The notes under the pieces: generated by a model
Seen by the model: only the letters and a program-made list of their open reading frames with translations
What the model was told of the DNA's origin: nothing
Databases searched by the model: none
Shown: positions 52,079 through 60,570 of the stretch, piece after piece
Numbering within the stretch: position 1 is the stretch's first letter
Layout: each line of letters opens with the position of its first letter
Translations under genes and position numbers: made by a program
NCBI GenBank assembly: GCA_947302435.1
Contig: CAMYVQ010000006.1
Location: 1 to 64,000, forward strand
DNA from: an uncultured Prevotella sp.
GTDB lineage: Bacteria; Bacteroidota; Bacteroidia; Bacteroidales; Bacteroidaceae
Length of the DNA: 64,000 bases
Direction: 5' to 3'

Positions 52079-53845
52079 TTACTTGAGAATGTGTTTTTTC
52101 CCGTTCCGAATGACAATGCCACGATAGCTGCTGGTAGCACGCTGTCCGGTCAAGGTGTATGCAGCCTTCGTATCGTCAGAAGATTTTTCAATCAGAGGAG
52201 TGGAAACGCCTGCTGTAGCAGAGGTCAAGTAGCCAGAAGCATCGTAGTAACCACCATTGTGGAATACGAAATCGGCTGTTTGCAAATCCCCAACGCCAGC
52301 ACTGAACACAATACCTGTAGGCATGTCGCTTCCAGCTTCTCCACCATCCCAAAGGTAGATGTCGTGCTGGTCTTTGTCCTGACCGACTTTGGCCATTGCA
52401 TCGCCTGGCCATGTTTTCTTAGTGTTGAAATTCTTGTCGTTTTCTCCCCATACCCATGCAGTTGGAGCTGGATAGTCCTTGTTGGCTTGGAAATAGCAGT
52501 AGAGATGTCCCTCAATTGGCTTCACACATTCGGGAATCTCACCTTTATAGGGAGTGTCGGTCCCTGGCCGCAGACCACTGACGTTAACGTTGTTGCTGAC
52601 ATAGTAAGCGAAGTTGTCGCCAGCTGCGATACACTTGAAGCCATTGACATCATAGTTTGGTCTACCGCAGAGAACCATCACTGTACCCTTGCTTCCCTGT
52701 GTCTTAATAACGTAGCCGCCATTGGCTGAATGCTGCTCGGTAATGTTGCTCTGATTGGTGACTCCGCATGCTTTACGGGCGAGAATCATATTGCCAATGC
52801 CAATGGGATAGTCCTGCCAGTGCTTGAGGAAAATACATGGTGTGCCAGGCAGTCCAAGAATAATGGCATTTGCGGCGAGAACGTTGGTGGCTATTCGGTC
52901 ACTTCCTTTTTCATAAGTGTCATGGTTGTCGACAAATGTCACTGCATAGCGATTCCAGTCTGGGCTACCAGCCATACCTTTGTTGCTTAGTTCGTCCCAG
53001 TTTCCAGAACAAGCCTTGTTCAACTGATATTTAAGGGGGAAGTCGAAGGCTGCCGATGTCTTGCCAGTCGAATTAATCCAATCGGTGATTCTGTCAAATC
53101 CGTCCCAATATTCTCCTACACAGAATTTTGGATTTACTGCCTCATTGTATAATTTTGTGTAATAACCAGAATAACCCTTAACCATATCAAGACGGAATCC
53201 GTCATAACCAAGTCCTTCCATCAAATAACGTAGATAAATCTTTACGTTGTTTTGTACATTGGCAGAGGTGTGGTCGAGGTCACGGTAACCAGAGAAGTCG
53301 TCGCCTGTATCGTTGGCACCCGTAACTTCCCAACCTTGTTCGGCTGTATAACCACCATCATCATTACGGCAGATGTCGGCACCACTCCATTTGATATTAT
53401 AGGTGACACCGCCAAACTTCACAGTTTCTTCAACGAAATCAATCCATGAAGCCACGCTTTTGCCGTCCTTTGTGACTTTCTTTCCCTGTGGCTTTTTGTG
53501 GTTGAGGACAACATCCTCAATGATGCTCACGTTCTTTGCTTTATATGCCTTGATCATTTCTATCAATTCGCGAGGCTGACCAAATGTGCTTTTGTGCCGG
53601 AACCAGTAAACAGGGTCGTATCCCATTGACGTGCCATCTGTACACCATGCAGAATTGGGTACCCATATAGCATCAAAATAGGTAGAAAGTTCATCTACCT
53701 GTTCAGTAAACTTAGTCCACTGTGTGTCTTCAAATGAGTTCCAATAGAAACCTTGTAACATGACACCACCATAGTTAGCAGGCCATTGTGCAAGACTATA
53801 TTGCACGACGAGTAAAGAAATAATAAAGGTGTATAATTTCTTCAT
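52079..53845 (-). CDS. secreted GH13 alpha-amylase with CBM26-like module
   Basis: The 588-residue protein has a signal peptide (FIISLLVVQYSLAQW). The GH13 conserved regions are in order: DVVLNHKK (I), GFRLDMVKGY with the nucleophile Asp (II), VGEYWDG with the acid Glu (III) and FVDNHDTYE (IV). After the barrel are HLYCYFQANKDYPAPTAWVW and FVFHNGGYYDASG, matching starch-binding CBM26-type modules, then a tail (YTLTGQRATSSYRGIVIRNGKKHILK) of T9SS type. It has its own promoter region with a LacI-type operator. Confidence 0.92.
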   Translation of the reverse strand: MKKLYTFIISLLVVQYSLAQWPANYGGVMLQGFYWNSFEDTQWTKFTEQVDELSTYFDAIWVPNSAWCTDGTSMGYDPVYWFRHKSTFGQPRELIEMIKAYKAKNVSIIEDVVLNHKKPQGKKVTKDGKSVASWIDFVEETVKFGGVTYNIKWSGADICRNDDGGYTAEQGWEVTGANDTGDDFSGYRDLDHTSANVQNNVKIYLRYLMEGLGYDGFRLDMVKGYSGYYTKLYNEAVNPKFCVGEYWDGFDRITDWINSTGKTSAAFDFPLKYQLNKACSGNWDELSNKGMAGSPDWNRYAVTFVDNHDTYEKGSDRIATNVLAANAIILGLPGTPCIFLKHWQDYPIGIGNMILARKACGVTNQSNITEQHSANGGYVIKTQGSKGTVMVLCGRPNYDVNGFKCIAAGDNFAYYVSNNVNVSGLRPGTDTPYKGEIPECVKPIEGHLYCYFQANKDYPAPTAWVWGENDKNFNTKKTWPGDAMAKVGQDKDQHDIYLWDGGEAGSDMPTGIVFSAGVGDLQTADFVFHNGGYYDASGYLTSATAGVSTPLIEKSSDDTKAAYTLTGQRATSSYRGIVIRNGKKHILK

Positions 53846-53885
53846 GTTATTAATACTTATAATAGTAGGTACATATTTTCGAAAG

Positions 53886-53963
53886 CAAAGTTAAGTATTT
53901 TATGTTATGATGTAATGTCGTTTATATATAAAAAAGCAAAAGGAATTGTGAAAACGTTTGCAC
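53886..53963 (-). promoter_or_regulatory. promoter and LacI-type operator of the second amylase gene
   Basis: On the minus strand TAACTTTG (53886-53893) is the -7 box, 41 bp before the ATG. The operator GTGAAAACGTTTGCAC (53948-53963) is centred 62.5 bp upstream of it, exactly as at susC. Its core ACGTTTG is the LacI-family form. Confidence 0.6.
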
Positions 53964-54020
53964 AACTCCTCTTACTTTTAGAATGCCTGATTAATGATAA
54001 AATCTTGTTGTTACTTTTTA

Positions 54021-56015
54021 TTACTTAATGAGAGTCTTTTTTCCATTGATAATATAGATACCATGCTGTAAACCGTCAACCCTGCCCTGACTGTTAACCA
54101 ATCGGCCAGTAAGGGTGTAGATACGGTTGCAGTTGGACTTGTCAATCTTTACTCCTTGAATGCCTGTGGTTTTATTTAATTTATACTTCGAACCACTCTT
54201 CTCATTGAGCACTTCATAGAATGTTGTCTCTGTGAGTTTTTCTGTATCTATGGTTTGTGGGGAGCCCGTACCTGTACTGAAGACTAATTGCACGTAATCG
54301 TTCTTACTGTTGATGGTGTATTCGTTATAGAACCATTCCTTGTCGTTGATTGTCACTTTCTTTGTGACTGACAGGCCAGGCCATGCTGTACCAGCACGGG
54401 TACCGTCGCCACCGAAGGAGTGGAAATTGCACTTTGTCCAGCCCACCTGATCGGTATTGACATAAACACCGATGGTGTAGGGTTCGAAATCGCTCACTTG
54501 ATATTGGCGCTTGACAATGCCTGTAACGGTTCCGTTCACTAACATGCCTACGGTCAGTGTCACTGAACCTGAAGGAATGCTAATCTGGGTTCCGCTCTCT
54601 ACTACATTGCTGGATGGGGTAGGGTCACTACCGTCAAGTGTGTAGACCACCTTGGCACCTGCCTGCTGGGTGACGGCGGTCAACAGGACTTTCAAGTTCT
54701 TGCTGTAAGTTCCTGTCGTTACGTCGGCCCATGCTGTTTCCATTTTGTTGTCCATGAAGTAGGCATAATGGTATCCTTCCAGTACTTTTGTATAGCCCTC
54801 ATTGCTGAAGGTGGCAGCATCGTTGCCTACGGCCACCATCATTGTGCTTTTTTTACCTACGGCTGTGGCGGCATAGAGTCGTTTTTGCTGAGTATGTGCT
54901 GTGACTTCACTCTCGTTGTGCAAACCCACGGCGCGGCGCACGGCAATCATGGCACTTATTTCGCGTTTGTATGCCTGCCAATGTTTTAGGAACACGCAAG
55001 GAGTGCCGGCATTGGCCAATAACCATGCGTTGGCAGCCAGCGTGTCGCGCTTAATGGGGTCTTGTGGTGCAGAAGCAGAGCGATATTCGGTATCATGGTT
55101 TTCTACGAAAGTCACAGCATAGCGACGGTAGTCGGCTTGCGTGGCTATACTTGCATTCTTTAGCTTTGTCCAGTCTTTGCCATTAATCGCGTCACGGACT
55201 GTATAACGGAAAGGAAAGTCAAAAGCGGCACTTTCGATTTCCTTACGCCCGCCACCAATTCTTGTGTAACGCATCCAAGAGGTAATCACTGAAACATTGC
55301 TGTCCCAGTATTCGCCTACCGAAAACTTTGGGTTGGTATCGGCGTTATACATGCCTGTGTATGTACCACTATAACCTTTCACCATATCGTAGCGGAAGCC
55401 TGCATAGCCAAAATCCTCAAGCAGCATGTGAAGATATGCTTTGACGATGGTCTGCACATTTTGGCTGGTATGGTCCAAATCGCGCATGCCGTCCCAATCT
55501 TCTCCTGTATCGTTACCGCCGAGGGTTACACCCTGTTTGTTGGCCTCGGTTAGCGCTTTGCCTCCATCATCGTTTTTACATACGTCGGCAGCAGTCATCG
55601 TATAGGTATCACCATTGTAGGTCTCGGTGGGGAAACCGAACCATCCGCTGTTGCTTTTACGGTGATTGATGACCACATCGGCAATGGTTCCTATGCCTTT
55701 TTGTTTAAAAGTGCTAATCATATTGCGTAGCTGTACCTCGGTACCGAAGGAACTGTTGTAATGGCCGGGAAACCAATAGAGGTCGTCATATCCCATCGAG
55801 GTGCCGCCGCAATTTCCGCTTTGTGGAATCCATACCAATGTGTAGTGACTGGCCAGTTCGTCAGCCTGAGCCTGCAGGTTGGTCCATTTTGACGCTTCGT
55901 AGGAGTCCCAGAAGAACCCCTGTAGCATGACTCCTTCATATTCCGACGGCCATCCCTCTGCCAGCATCGGAAGCGATGACAGGAATGTTAGCAGGGAAAT
56001 AAATAGTTTTTTCAT
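54021..56015 (-). CDS. secreted GH13 alpha-amylase with C-terminal starch-binding-like domains
   Basis: The 664-residue protein has a signal peptide (FISLLTFLSSLPMLAEGW). The GH13 regions are DVVINHRK (I), GFRYDMVKGY (II, nucleophile Asp), VGEYWDS (III, acid Glu) and FVENHDTEY (IV). Then follow a CHB_HEX_C-type linker domain (AKVVYTLDGSDPTPSS), a carbohydrate-binding module (CNFHSFGGDGTRAGTAWPG) and a T9SS-type tail (YTLTGRLVNSQGRVDGLQHG to KKTLIK). It is paralogous to the 588-residue amylase but differs in the C-terminal modules. Confidence 0.92.
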   Translation of the reverse strand: MKKLFISLLTFLSSLPMLAEGWPSEYEGVMLQGFFWDSYEASKWTNLQAQADELASHYTLVWIPQSGNCGGTSMGYDDLYWFPGHYNSSFGTEVQLRNMISTFKQKGIGTIADVVINHRKSNSGWFGFPTETYNGDTYTMTAADVCKNDDGGKALTEANKQGVTLGGNDTGEDWDGMRDLDHTSQNVQTIVKAYLHMLLEDFGYAGFRYDMVKGYSGTYTGMYNADTNPKFSVGEYWDSNVSVITSWMRYTRIGGGRKEIESAAFDFPFRYTVRDAINGKDWTKLKNASIATQADYRRYAVTFVENHDTEYRSASAPQDPIKRDTLAANAWLLANAGTPCVFLKHWQAYKREISAMIAVRRAVGLHNESEVTAHTQQKRLYAATAVGKKSTMMVAVGNDAATFSNEGYTKVLEGYHYAYFMDNKMETAWADVTTGTYSKNLKVLLTAVTQQAGAKVVYTLDGSDPTPSSNVVESGTQISIPSGSVTLTVGMLVNGTVTGIVKRQYQVSDFEPYTIGVYVNTDQVGWTKCNFHSFGGDGTRAGTAWPGLSVTKKVTINDKEWFYNEYTINSKNDYVQLVFSTGTGSPQTIDTEKLTETTFYEVLNEKSGSKYKLNKTTGIQGVKIDKSNCNRIYTLTGRLVNSQGRVDGLQHGIYIINGKKTLIK

Positions 56016-56290
56016 GTCTTTTTCCTAATTATTTAGTTGATAGTTATTAGCTTTGTTAAAACTTTCTTTATTCAGTGCATAGAGTCTTTTGTTCAGTGCA
56101 AAGATATGAAATAGAATCAAATGCTCCAAATGTTTTATTGAAAAAATGAAATCTATTATTTAATATGAGTTCGATAAGATATGATTTACCCCATCACAAT
56201 AGTGGAACAGCATTTGTCAGCGACTGACGTTTCATTCGGCATTGACGAGCAGGCTATTCGTTTTTCATCGAACTTACGTTGATTTTAGAA
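56016..56290. other. AT-rich intergenic region with the first amylase promoter
   Basis: Minus-strand TATCTTTG at 56099-56106 is a likely -7 box, 84 bp before the amylase ATG. No CGTTTGCA-type operator is present at the spacing seen for susC and the second amylase. No gene is seen here. Confidence 0.5.
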
Positions 56291-56330
56291 AAAACAGGTG
56301 GACACCTTTGTACGGGTGTCCGCCTGTTTT
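56291..56330. terminator. terminator after susF
   Basis: AAAACAGGTGGACACC (56291-56306) and GGTGTCCGCCTGTTTT (56315-56330) form a hairpin with one wobble or mismatch and T runs either side. It separates the susCDEF unit from the amylases. Confidence 0.8.
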
Positions 56331-56352
56331 TGATGGTTGGTCGTAGCAAAGA

Positions 56353-57552
56353 TTACTCAACGGGTACGAAATGAGCTGCACCTGTGATGTCGCAGAAGTA
56401 GATGTCGTAAGTGCCGGCAGTAATCGCAATGTTCTTGGCACCTTTGGCACAAATCTTTGCCCAGTCGTTGCTTGCATTCCATTCACCGTCTGCGTCGTTG
56501 CCAAAGCCCCAGTTTGTGTCCCATGCATGGTTGGCACGGAACTTCAGCTGCGTATCGGCTGCAAAGGTGTAGCGCAGATACCAGTTGTGCTTGCTGCGGT
56601 CAACAGCTGCCAGGTCGATGTCGTCGCCGTCATTCCAATTGCCATTAACGCCAATCAGCGAGATGTTTGTGTAGGAAGGTTGATTCTCCAGCAATGTCCA
56701 ACTATAAGTCAGTCTCTCCAGGTCAATAGTGAAAGTAAAGAATTTGTTTTTCTGGGGAGCGTTGAAATATGTTGGCGTATTCTTTCCCTCTTCTGGGCCT
56801 TGGACAACAGTGCCACTTGTTTTGTCGCTATCAGGAGTGCCTTGGGCATACACTTTGCTAAAATCTTTGTTTGCACGGTCATTCGTCCAATAACTGATAT
56901 TCCATATAAGCAGGTCGCCTCCCACACCTGTATACATGGTTGTGTAGGTATAAGCCATGTCATTGTCTTCAACAGGTGTCATGACAAATTTGTAGGCATC
57001 ATCCGTAGAAGTTGCAGTAGAGCGGCCATAAACATAATAGTAGGGATCTTCCAGTTTCTCAGGTTTCAGATATAGTTTGAACGGGTCACCCAATGTGATG
57101 AGCTGTGCCTCGGAACCCTTGACGGCATTAGCATACAGAGCAGCCTCGAACGTACGCACGGTAGCTTTCTTTCCGTAGAACGTGTAGACAAGCTTGGCCA
57201 GTTCTTCCTTCGTGACTTCTCCTTCGGTGGATGCGGCAACCTTAGCAGCCTCGGCAGTGGGTTGGTCGGCGGGCTTGGCCTCTAGACGGATATTCTCTAA
57301 TGTGACACCTTCAGGTAAAGAACCCTGCTTAAAGTCAAACAACTTAATTGAACTACCGTCGGTCATCGTACCCAAATCAATGGGGGCTGCGAGAGTTCCT
57401 GTTGTTTGGGGAGTAGCCGAAAATCCGTCAATTATAACTTCCCCCTCCTGTGAATAGACTGTCGGCTGTGTCCAGTCGTCATGGCTCTCATCGCAGGCGG
57501 TCAAAGACCATCCTGCGATTGCGAGCATTATATACATTGATAATTTTTTCAT
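56353..57552 (-). CDS. susF: SusF/SusE-type outer-membrane starch-binding lipoprotein
   Basis: The 399-residue protein has a lipoprotein signal (MYIMLAIAGWSLTAC, Cys about 20) followed by DESHDDWTQPTVYSQEG, then beta modules. The last, ISLIGVNGNWNDGDDIDLAAVD to LKFRANHAWDTNWGFG, is the SusE/F starch-binding type with aromatic binding residues. SusF sits on the cell surface beside SusCD and holds starch. It is 30 bp after susE. The assignment to F rather than E is by position. Confidence 0.85.
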   Translation of the reverse strand: MKKLSMYIMLAIAGWSLTACDESHDDWTQPTVYSQEGEVIIDGFSATPQTTGTLAAPIDLGTMTDGSSIKLFDFKQGSLPEGVTLENIRLEAKPADQPTAEAAKVAASTEGEVTKEELAKLVYTFYGKKATVRTFEAALYANAVKGSEAQLITLGDPFKLYLKPEKLEDPYYYVYGRSTATSTDDAYKFVMTPVEDNDMAYTYTTMYTGVGGDLLIWNISYWTNDRANKDFSKVYAQGTPDSDKTSGTVVQGPEEGKNTPTYFNAPQKNKFFTFTIDLERLTYSWTLLENQPSYTNISLIGVNGNWNDGDDIDLAAVDRSKHNWYLRYTFAADTQLKFRANHAWDTNWGFGNDADGEWNASNDWAKICAKGAKNIAITAGTYDIYFCDITGAAHFVPVE

Positions 57553-57582
57553 AATTCTTTTCTGTTATTTCGGGTTAATGAC

Positions 57583-58824
57583 TTATTCCAGTTTACCAGT
57601 GTCGTCCAGGAAGTTCAAGTAAACTTTCTGACCAACGTTACCGTTGACACGCTCCTGGTCACCACCACCTCCGCGGTACACAATCTTCTTGTCGAAGACG
57701 AAGAACTCGGACTTCCACCAGTCCATAGTCTTTACTTTGACATAAGCACGTGTACCACCGTCGCCTATGACAGGGCTGGTAAGTTCAGGCGATACGAACT
57801 CACCCTTCATTTCGGTAGGAGTAGAGAACTTCACATATTGCTCCTTCTCATTGCGCAGCCTATCCTCAGACCAGCAGGTAACCCAATCTGGATGTTCGAC
57901 ATCGGCCTCTTCGACAATACCTGCCTCAGCGTTGAGAATGCTTGTACCGATGAGCCATACATTGGCTTCGTCGAAGCGGAATGAGAGCGACAGTTCACGC
58001 TTATCATTATTAATGGTTCCGTCAATGATCATCAGATACCAGCCAGGTGTATTGGCAATAATTGTTCCGTCGGGTGTAGCAGTGAAGCCTGCAGTGGAAG
58101 TGGTATAGAACGGCGTGATCATATCCTCGGTAAAGTCTGCTTCGGCCTTTTCGGGACTAACCTTGATGCCTTTCTCGTCAACCCATACAATACGCCACTG
58201 AGTAGTTGGATTGCCGTAAGCTGGAACAGTCGGCATGGCATTCTCCCAGCTGTTGTCAGAATAGGTGCCATTTACATAGAATGGGTTCGGTACCTCTACG
58301 TCAGGAAGTGCAAATGCAGTCTTGACATTGTTCAGCTTGATGATATTTGACAGTGTCTCAGTTCCTTTTACGTCATTGATAAAGGCACGGATACGCAGAT
58401 AAACAGGAACTGTAATAGGAAATTCTTCCTGTTTCTTGTTCAATTTTGTCATCAGCTGTTTGGTAGTAGCGATACCTATTTCCTTACCAGGGATGCTCAT
58501 CTTGTTGGTGAAGTAGGTCGTGGTCAGCTCGTTGGGATCGGACATATTCTCGTCCAGCGACAGCTGTACAACATAAGTTGTAGTTGCCGGAAATCCGTAG
58601 TTCGGGGCTGAACATGTAAGTTCAATCGACTCTGTGTTTGCCAAGTCGTATGTGCCATTGGCAAAAACTGGTGAGTTCAGTGTGATAGGCTGTTGCTCCT
58701 TCGTCAGGTTGATGACCGGATTGTCGTCACGGTCGGCATCGCACGCGGTAAAGAGCAGTGCGCCCAACAGCAGTGAAGCCATGAAACTAAACTTTTTCAT
58801 ATTATTCTTGTTTTTAATGTTCAT
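57583..58824 (-). CDS. susE: SusE-domain outer-membrane lipoprotein
   Basis: The frame has 413 residues from an ATG at 58822-58824. An ATG at 58800 (MKKFSFMASLLLGALLFTAC) gives a standard lipoprotein signal and is the likelier start. The SusE domain is ITLNSPVFANGTYDLANTESIELTCSAPNYGFPA. Later modules include LSFRFDEANVWLIGTS. It starts at the stop of susD with no gap, so expression is coupled. Surface starch-binding role by family. Confidence 0.88.
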   Translation of the reverse strand: MNIKNKNNMKKFSFMASLLLGALLFTACDADRDDNPVINLTKEQQPITLNSPVFANGTYDLANTESIELTCSAPNYGFPATTTYVVQLSLDENMSDPNELTTTYFTNKMSIPGKEIGIATTKQLMTKLNKKQEEFPITVPVYLRIRAFINDVKGTETLSNIIKLNNVKTAFALPDVEVPNPFYVNGTYSDNSWENAMPTVPAYGNPTTQWRIVWVDEKGIKVSPEKAEADFTEDMITPFYTTSTAGFTATPDGTIIANTPGWYLMIIDGTINNDKRELSLSFRFDEANVWLIGTSILNAEAGIVEEADVEHPDWVTCWSEDRLRNEKEQYVKFSTPTEMKGEFVSPELTSPVIGDGGTRAYVKVKTMDWWKSEFFVFDKKIVYRGGGGDQERVNGNVGQKVYLNFLDDTGKLE

Positions 58825-60531
58825 TTATTTATAGTTCGGTTTTAAGTTGGGATTGGCGTTCAAGTCGCTATCAGGAATCGGGAAGATGCTGAAACGTTTG
58901 TCAAATTGTTTGCCAGCTTGTGTGCCACCCATCCATTCCCATTTGTAGGTACTCTGGTCTGCGAAGCGATTCCAGCGAATGAGTACCATGCGGCGCATAC
59001 CTTCGAAACCGAACTCGCGTGACCATTCTTTGAAGATGTCTTCCAAAGAAACATTAGCTAAGGCATCTGCACTTGTTCCGTCATAGAGGTTACCTGTTTG
59101 AACGTTTGCGCGTTTACGCAAATCTTTGATTCGGCTAATACCTTCAGCAGTACAATTGTCACCATGCAGGCGAGCATCGCACTCTGCTGAAATGAGGTAA
59201 GCCTCAGCAAGACGAAGAACAGGGAAGTCTGTATCGGCAAAATTACCATCGGGGTCATTACCTGATGTGCCTTCAGCATGAATATTATTGTACTTCATGT
59301 AGAGAAGACCGTTGCTCGGTTCTGATTCTGCTTCAATGCTCAGTTTCTGTCCTAACGTATAGAATATAGCGCGATCGTCCTTTACAACGGGGATTACATC
59401 TTTGGGAGCACCTTTGGGAATATTGCTGTCTGATGCAGTGTTTCCAAAGAATACCTTTGAAAATTCTTTTCTGGCACGTACTCCACGATCCCAGTGTTGC
59501 TTGGTTCCATAGCCTAATATGGCATTGCCATTAGCGTCTTTACAACCATAAAGGTCTTCTTGCATCATAGATTCTGTCGTGTTGCTGGCAATCATGAACA
59601 GGCTGCCGCCCCATGTCTGAGTCTTCCAACCATCGTGTAAGGCAGGTAGAATGATTTCTTTTTGTGCGCCGTTGGTGTCATTATCGCCCATAAAGAGCAG
59701 CTGATAGGCACTGAAACCGTTCTTTCCTTCTGTGCAGAGCTTGTAGCTGGTACCGATGGCTTTGTCTGCATAGGTCTGAGCGTCAGCCCAGCGAGGAGTC
59801 CCAGTGTACACTTCGGCATTCAAGTATAAACGTGCAAGAAGAAGATAACCAGCGGCTTTATCTGCTCGACCATAGTGAATTCCTGGTTGGGCATCTGCCA
59901 ATATTTCGTCATTTTCTCCTTCGCCAATGACATCCTTCAGTTCACTCTCTATGAATTTGAAAAGGTCAGCTCTCTGAATCTGTGGCGCATTCTCACTTGA
60001 TAGTTTGGTTAAGAATGGTGGATTAGCATAAAAATCCATCAGATAGAAGTAGTGCAGGGCACGCATGAAACGTGCTTCAGCACGCTTTTGCTTCGTGGCA
60101 GCATCGTCTGAAGTGGCATTGTCCAAATAGAAATTACAGATGGTCACACCAAACATCAGACGGTAATAGAGTGACTTTATAAAAGGATTACTATTAGTCC
60201 ACGAATCTCTATTAAGCTCTGGCAGACCAGGATCGTTCCACCAGCAATGTCCTTCATCTGTAGGGTACACATTGAAATACCATATCAAACGTATCATGTT
60301 GGACATACCTTCATCGTCGGTGTTAAGATCGCTGTTTCCTGCAGGTCCCGTTTGACCGGTCAAGACGAGATTGCCATATATCTTGTTGAAGATATAGTCT
60401 TCATTGAATTCCGATAAATTCTGCGGGTTAATGTTCTCTACCTCCAAATCTTTCACACAGGAAGTGAAGAGTGCGGAGTAGGCAAACACGGCGGCAGGCA
60501 AAATATATTTCAGTTTCATAGTTTTACTCAT
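58825..60531 (-). CDS. susD: SusD-family starch-binding lipoprotein
   Basis: I start it at the ATG 60529-60531 (MSKTMKLKYILPAAVFAYSALFTSC); the longer frame uses a TTG at 60546. This gives 568 residues and a lipobox at LFTSC. The protein has the helical TPR-like SusD fold: MRALHYFYLMDFYANPPFLT, then LLLARLYLNAEVYTGTPRWADAQTYADKAI and late LRLAEAYLISAECDARL and FKEWSREFGFEGMRRMVLIRWNRF. It pairs with SusC as the lid of the nutrient channel, and susC lies 40 bp upstream. Confidence 0.94.
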   Translation of the reverse strand: MSKTMKLKYILPAAVFAYSALFTSCVKDLEVENINPQNLSEFNEDYIFNKIYGNLVLTGQTGPAGNSDLNTDDEGMSNMIRLIWYFNVYPTDEGHCWWNDPGLPELNRDSWTNSNPFIKSLYYRLMFGVTICNFYLDNATSDDAATKQKRAEARFMRALHYFYLMDFYANPPFLTKLSSENAPQIQRADLFKFIESELKDVIGEGENDEILADAQPGIHYGRADKAAGYLLLARLYLNAEVYTGTPRWADAQTYADKAIGTSYKLCTEGKNGFSAYQLLFMGDNDTNGAQKEIILPALHDGWKTQTWGGSLFMIASNTTESMMQEDLYGCKDANGNAILGYGTKQHWDRGVRARKEFSKVFFGNTASDSNIPKGAPKDVIPVVKDDRAIFYTLGQKLSIEAESEPSNGLLYMKYNNIHAEGTSGNDPDGNFADTDFPVLRLAEAYLISAECDARLHGDNCTAEGISRIKDLRKRANVQTGNLYDGTSADALANVSLEDIFKEWSREFGFEGMRRMVLIRWNRFADQSTYKWEWMGGTQAGKQFDKRFSIFPIPDSDLNANPNLKPNYK

Positions 60532-60570
60532 TGTTAAAAGTTTCAATAATCAATGTTCAATTCTCAACCT

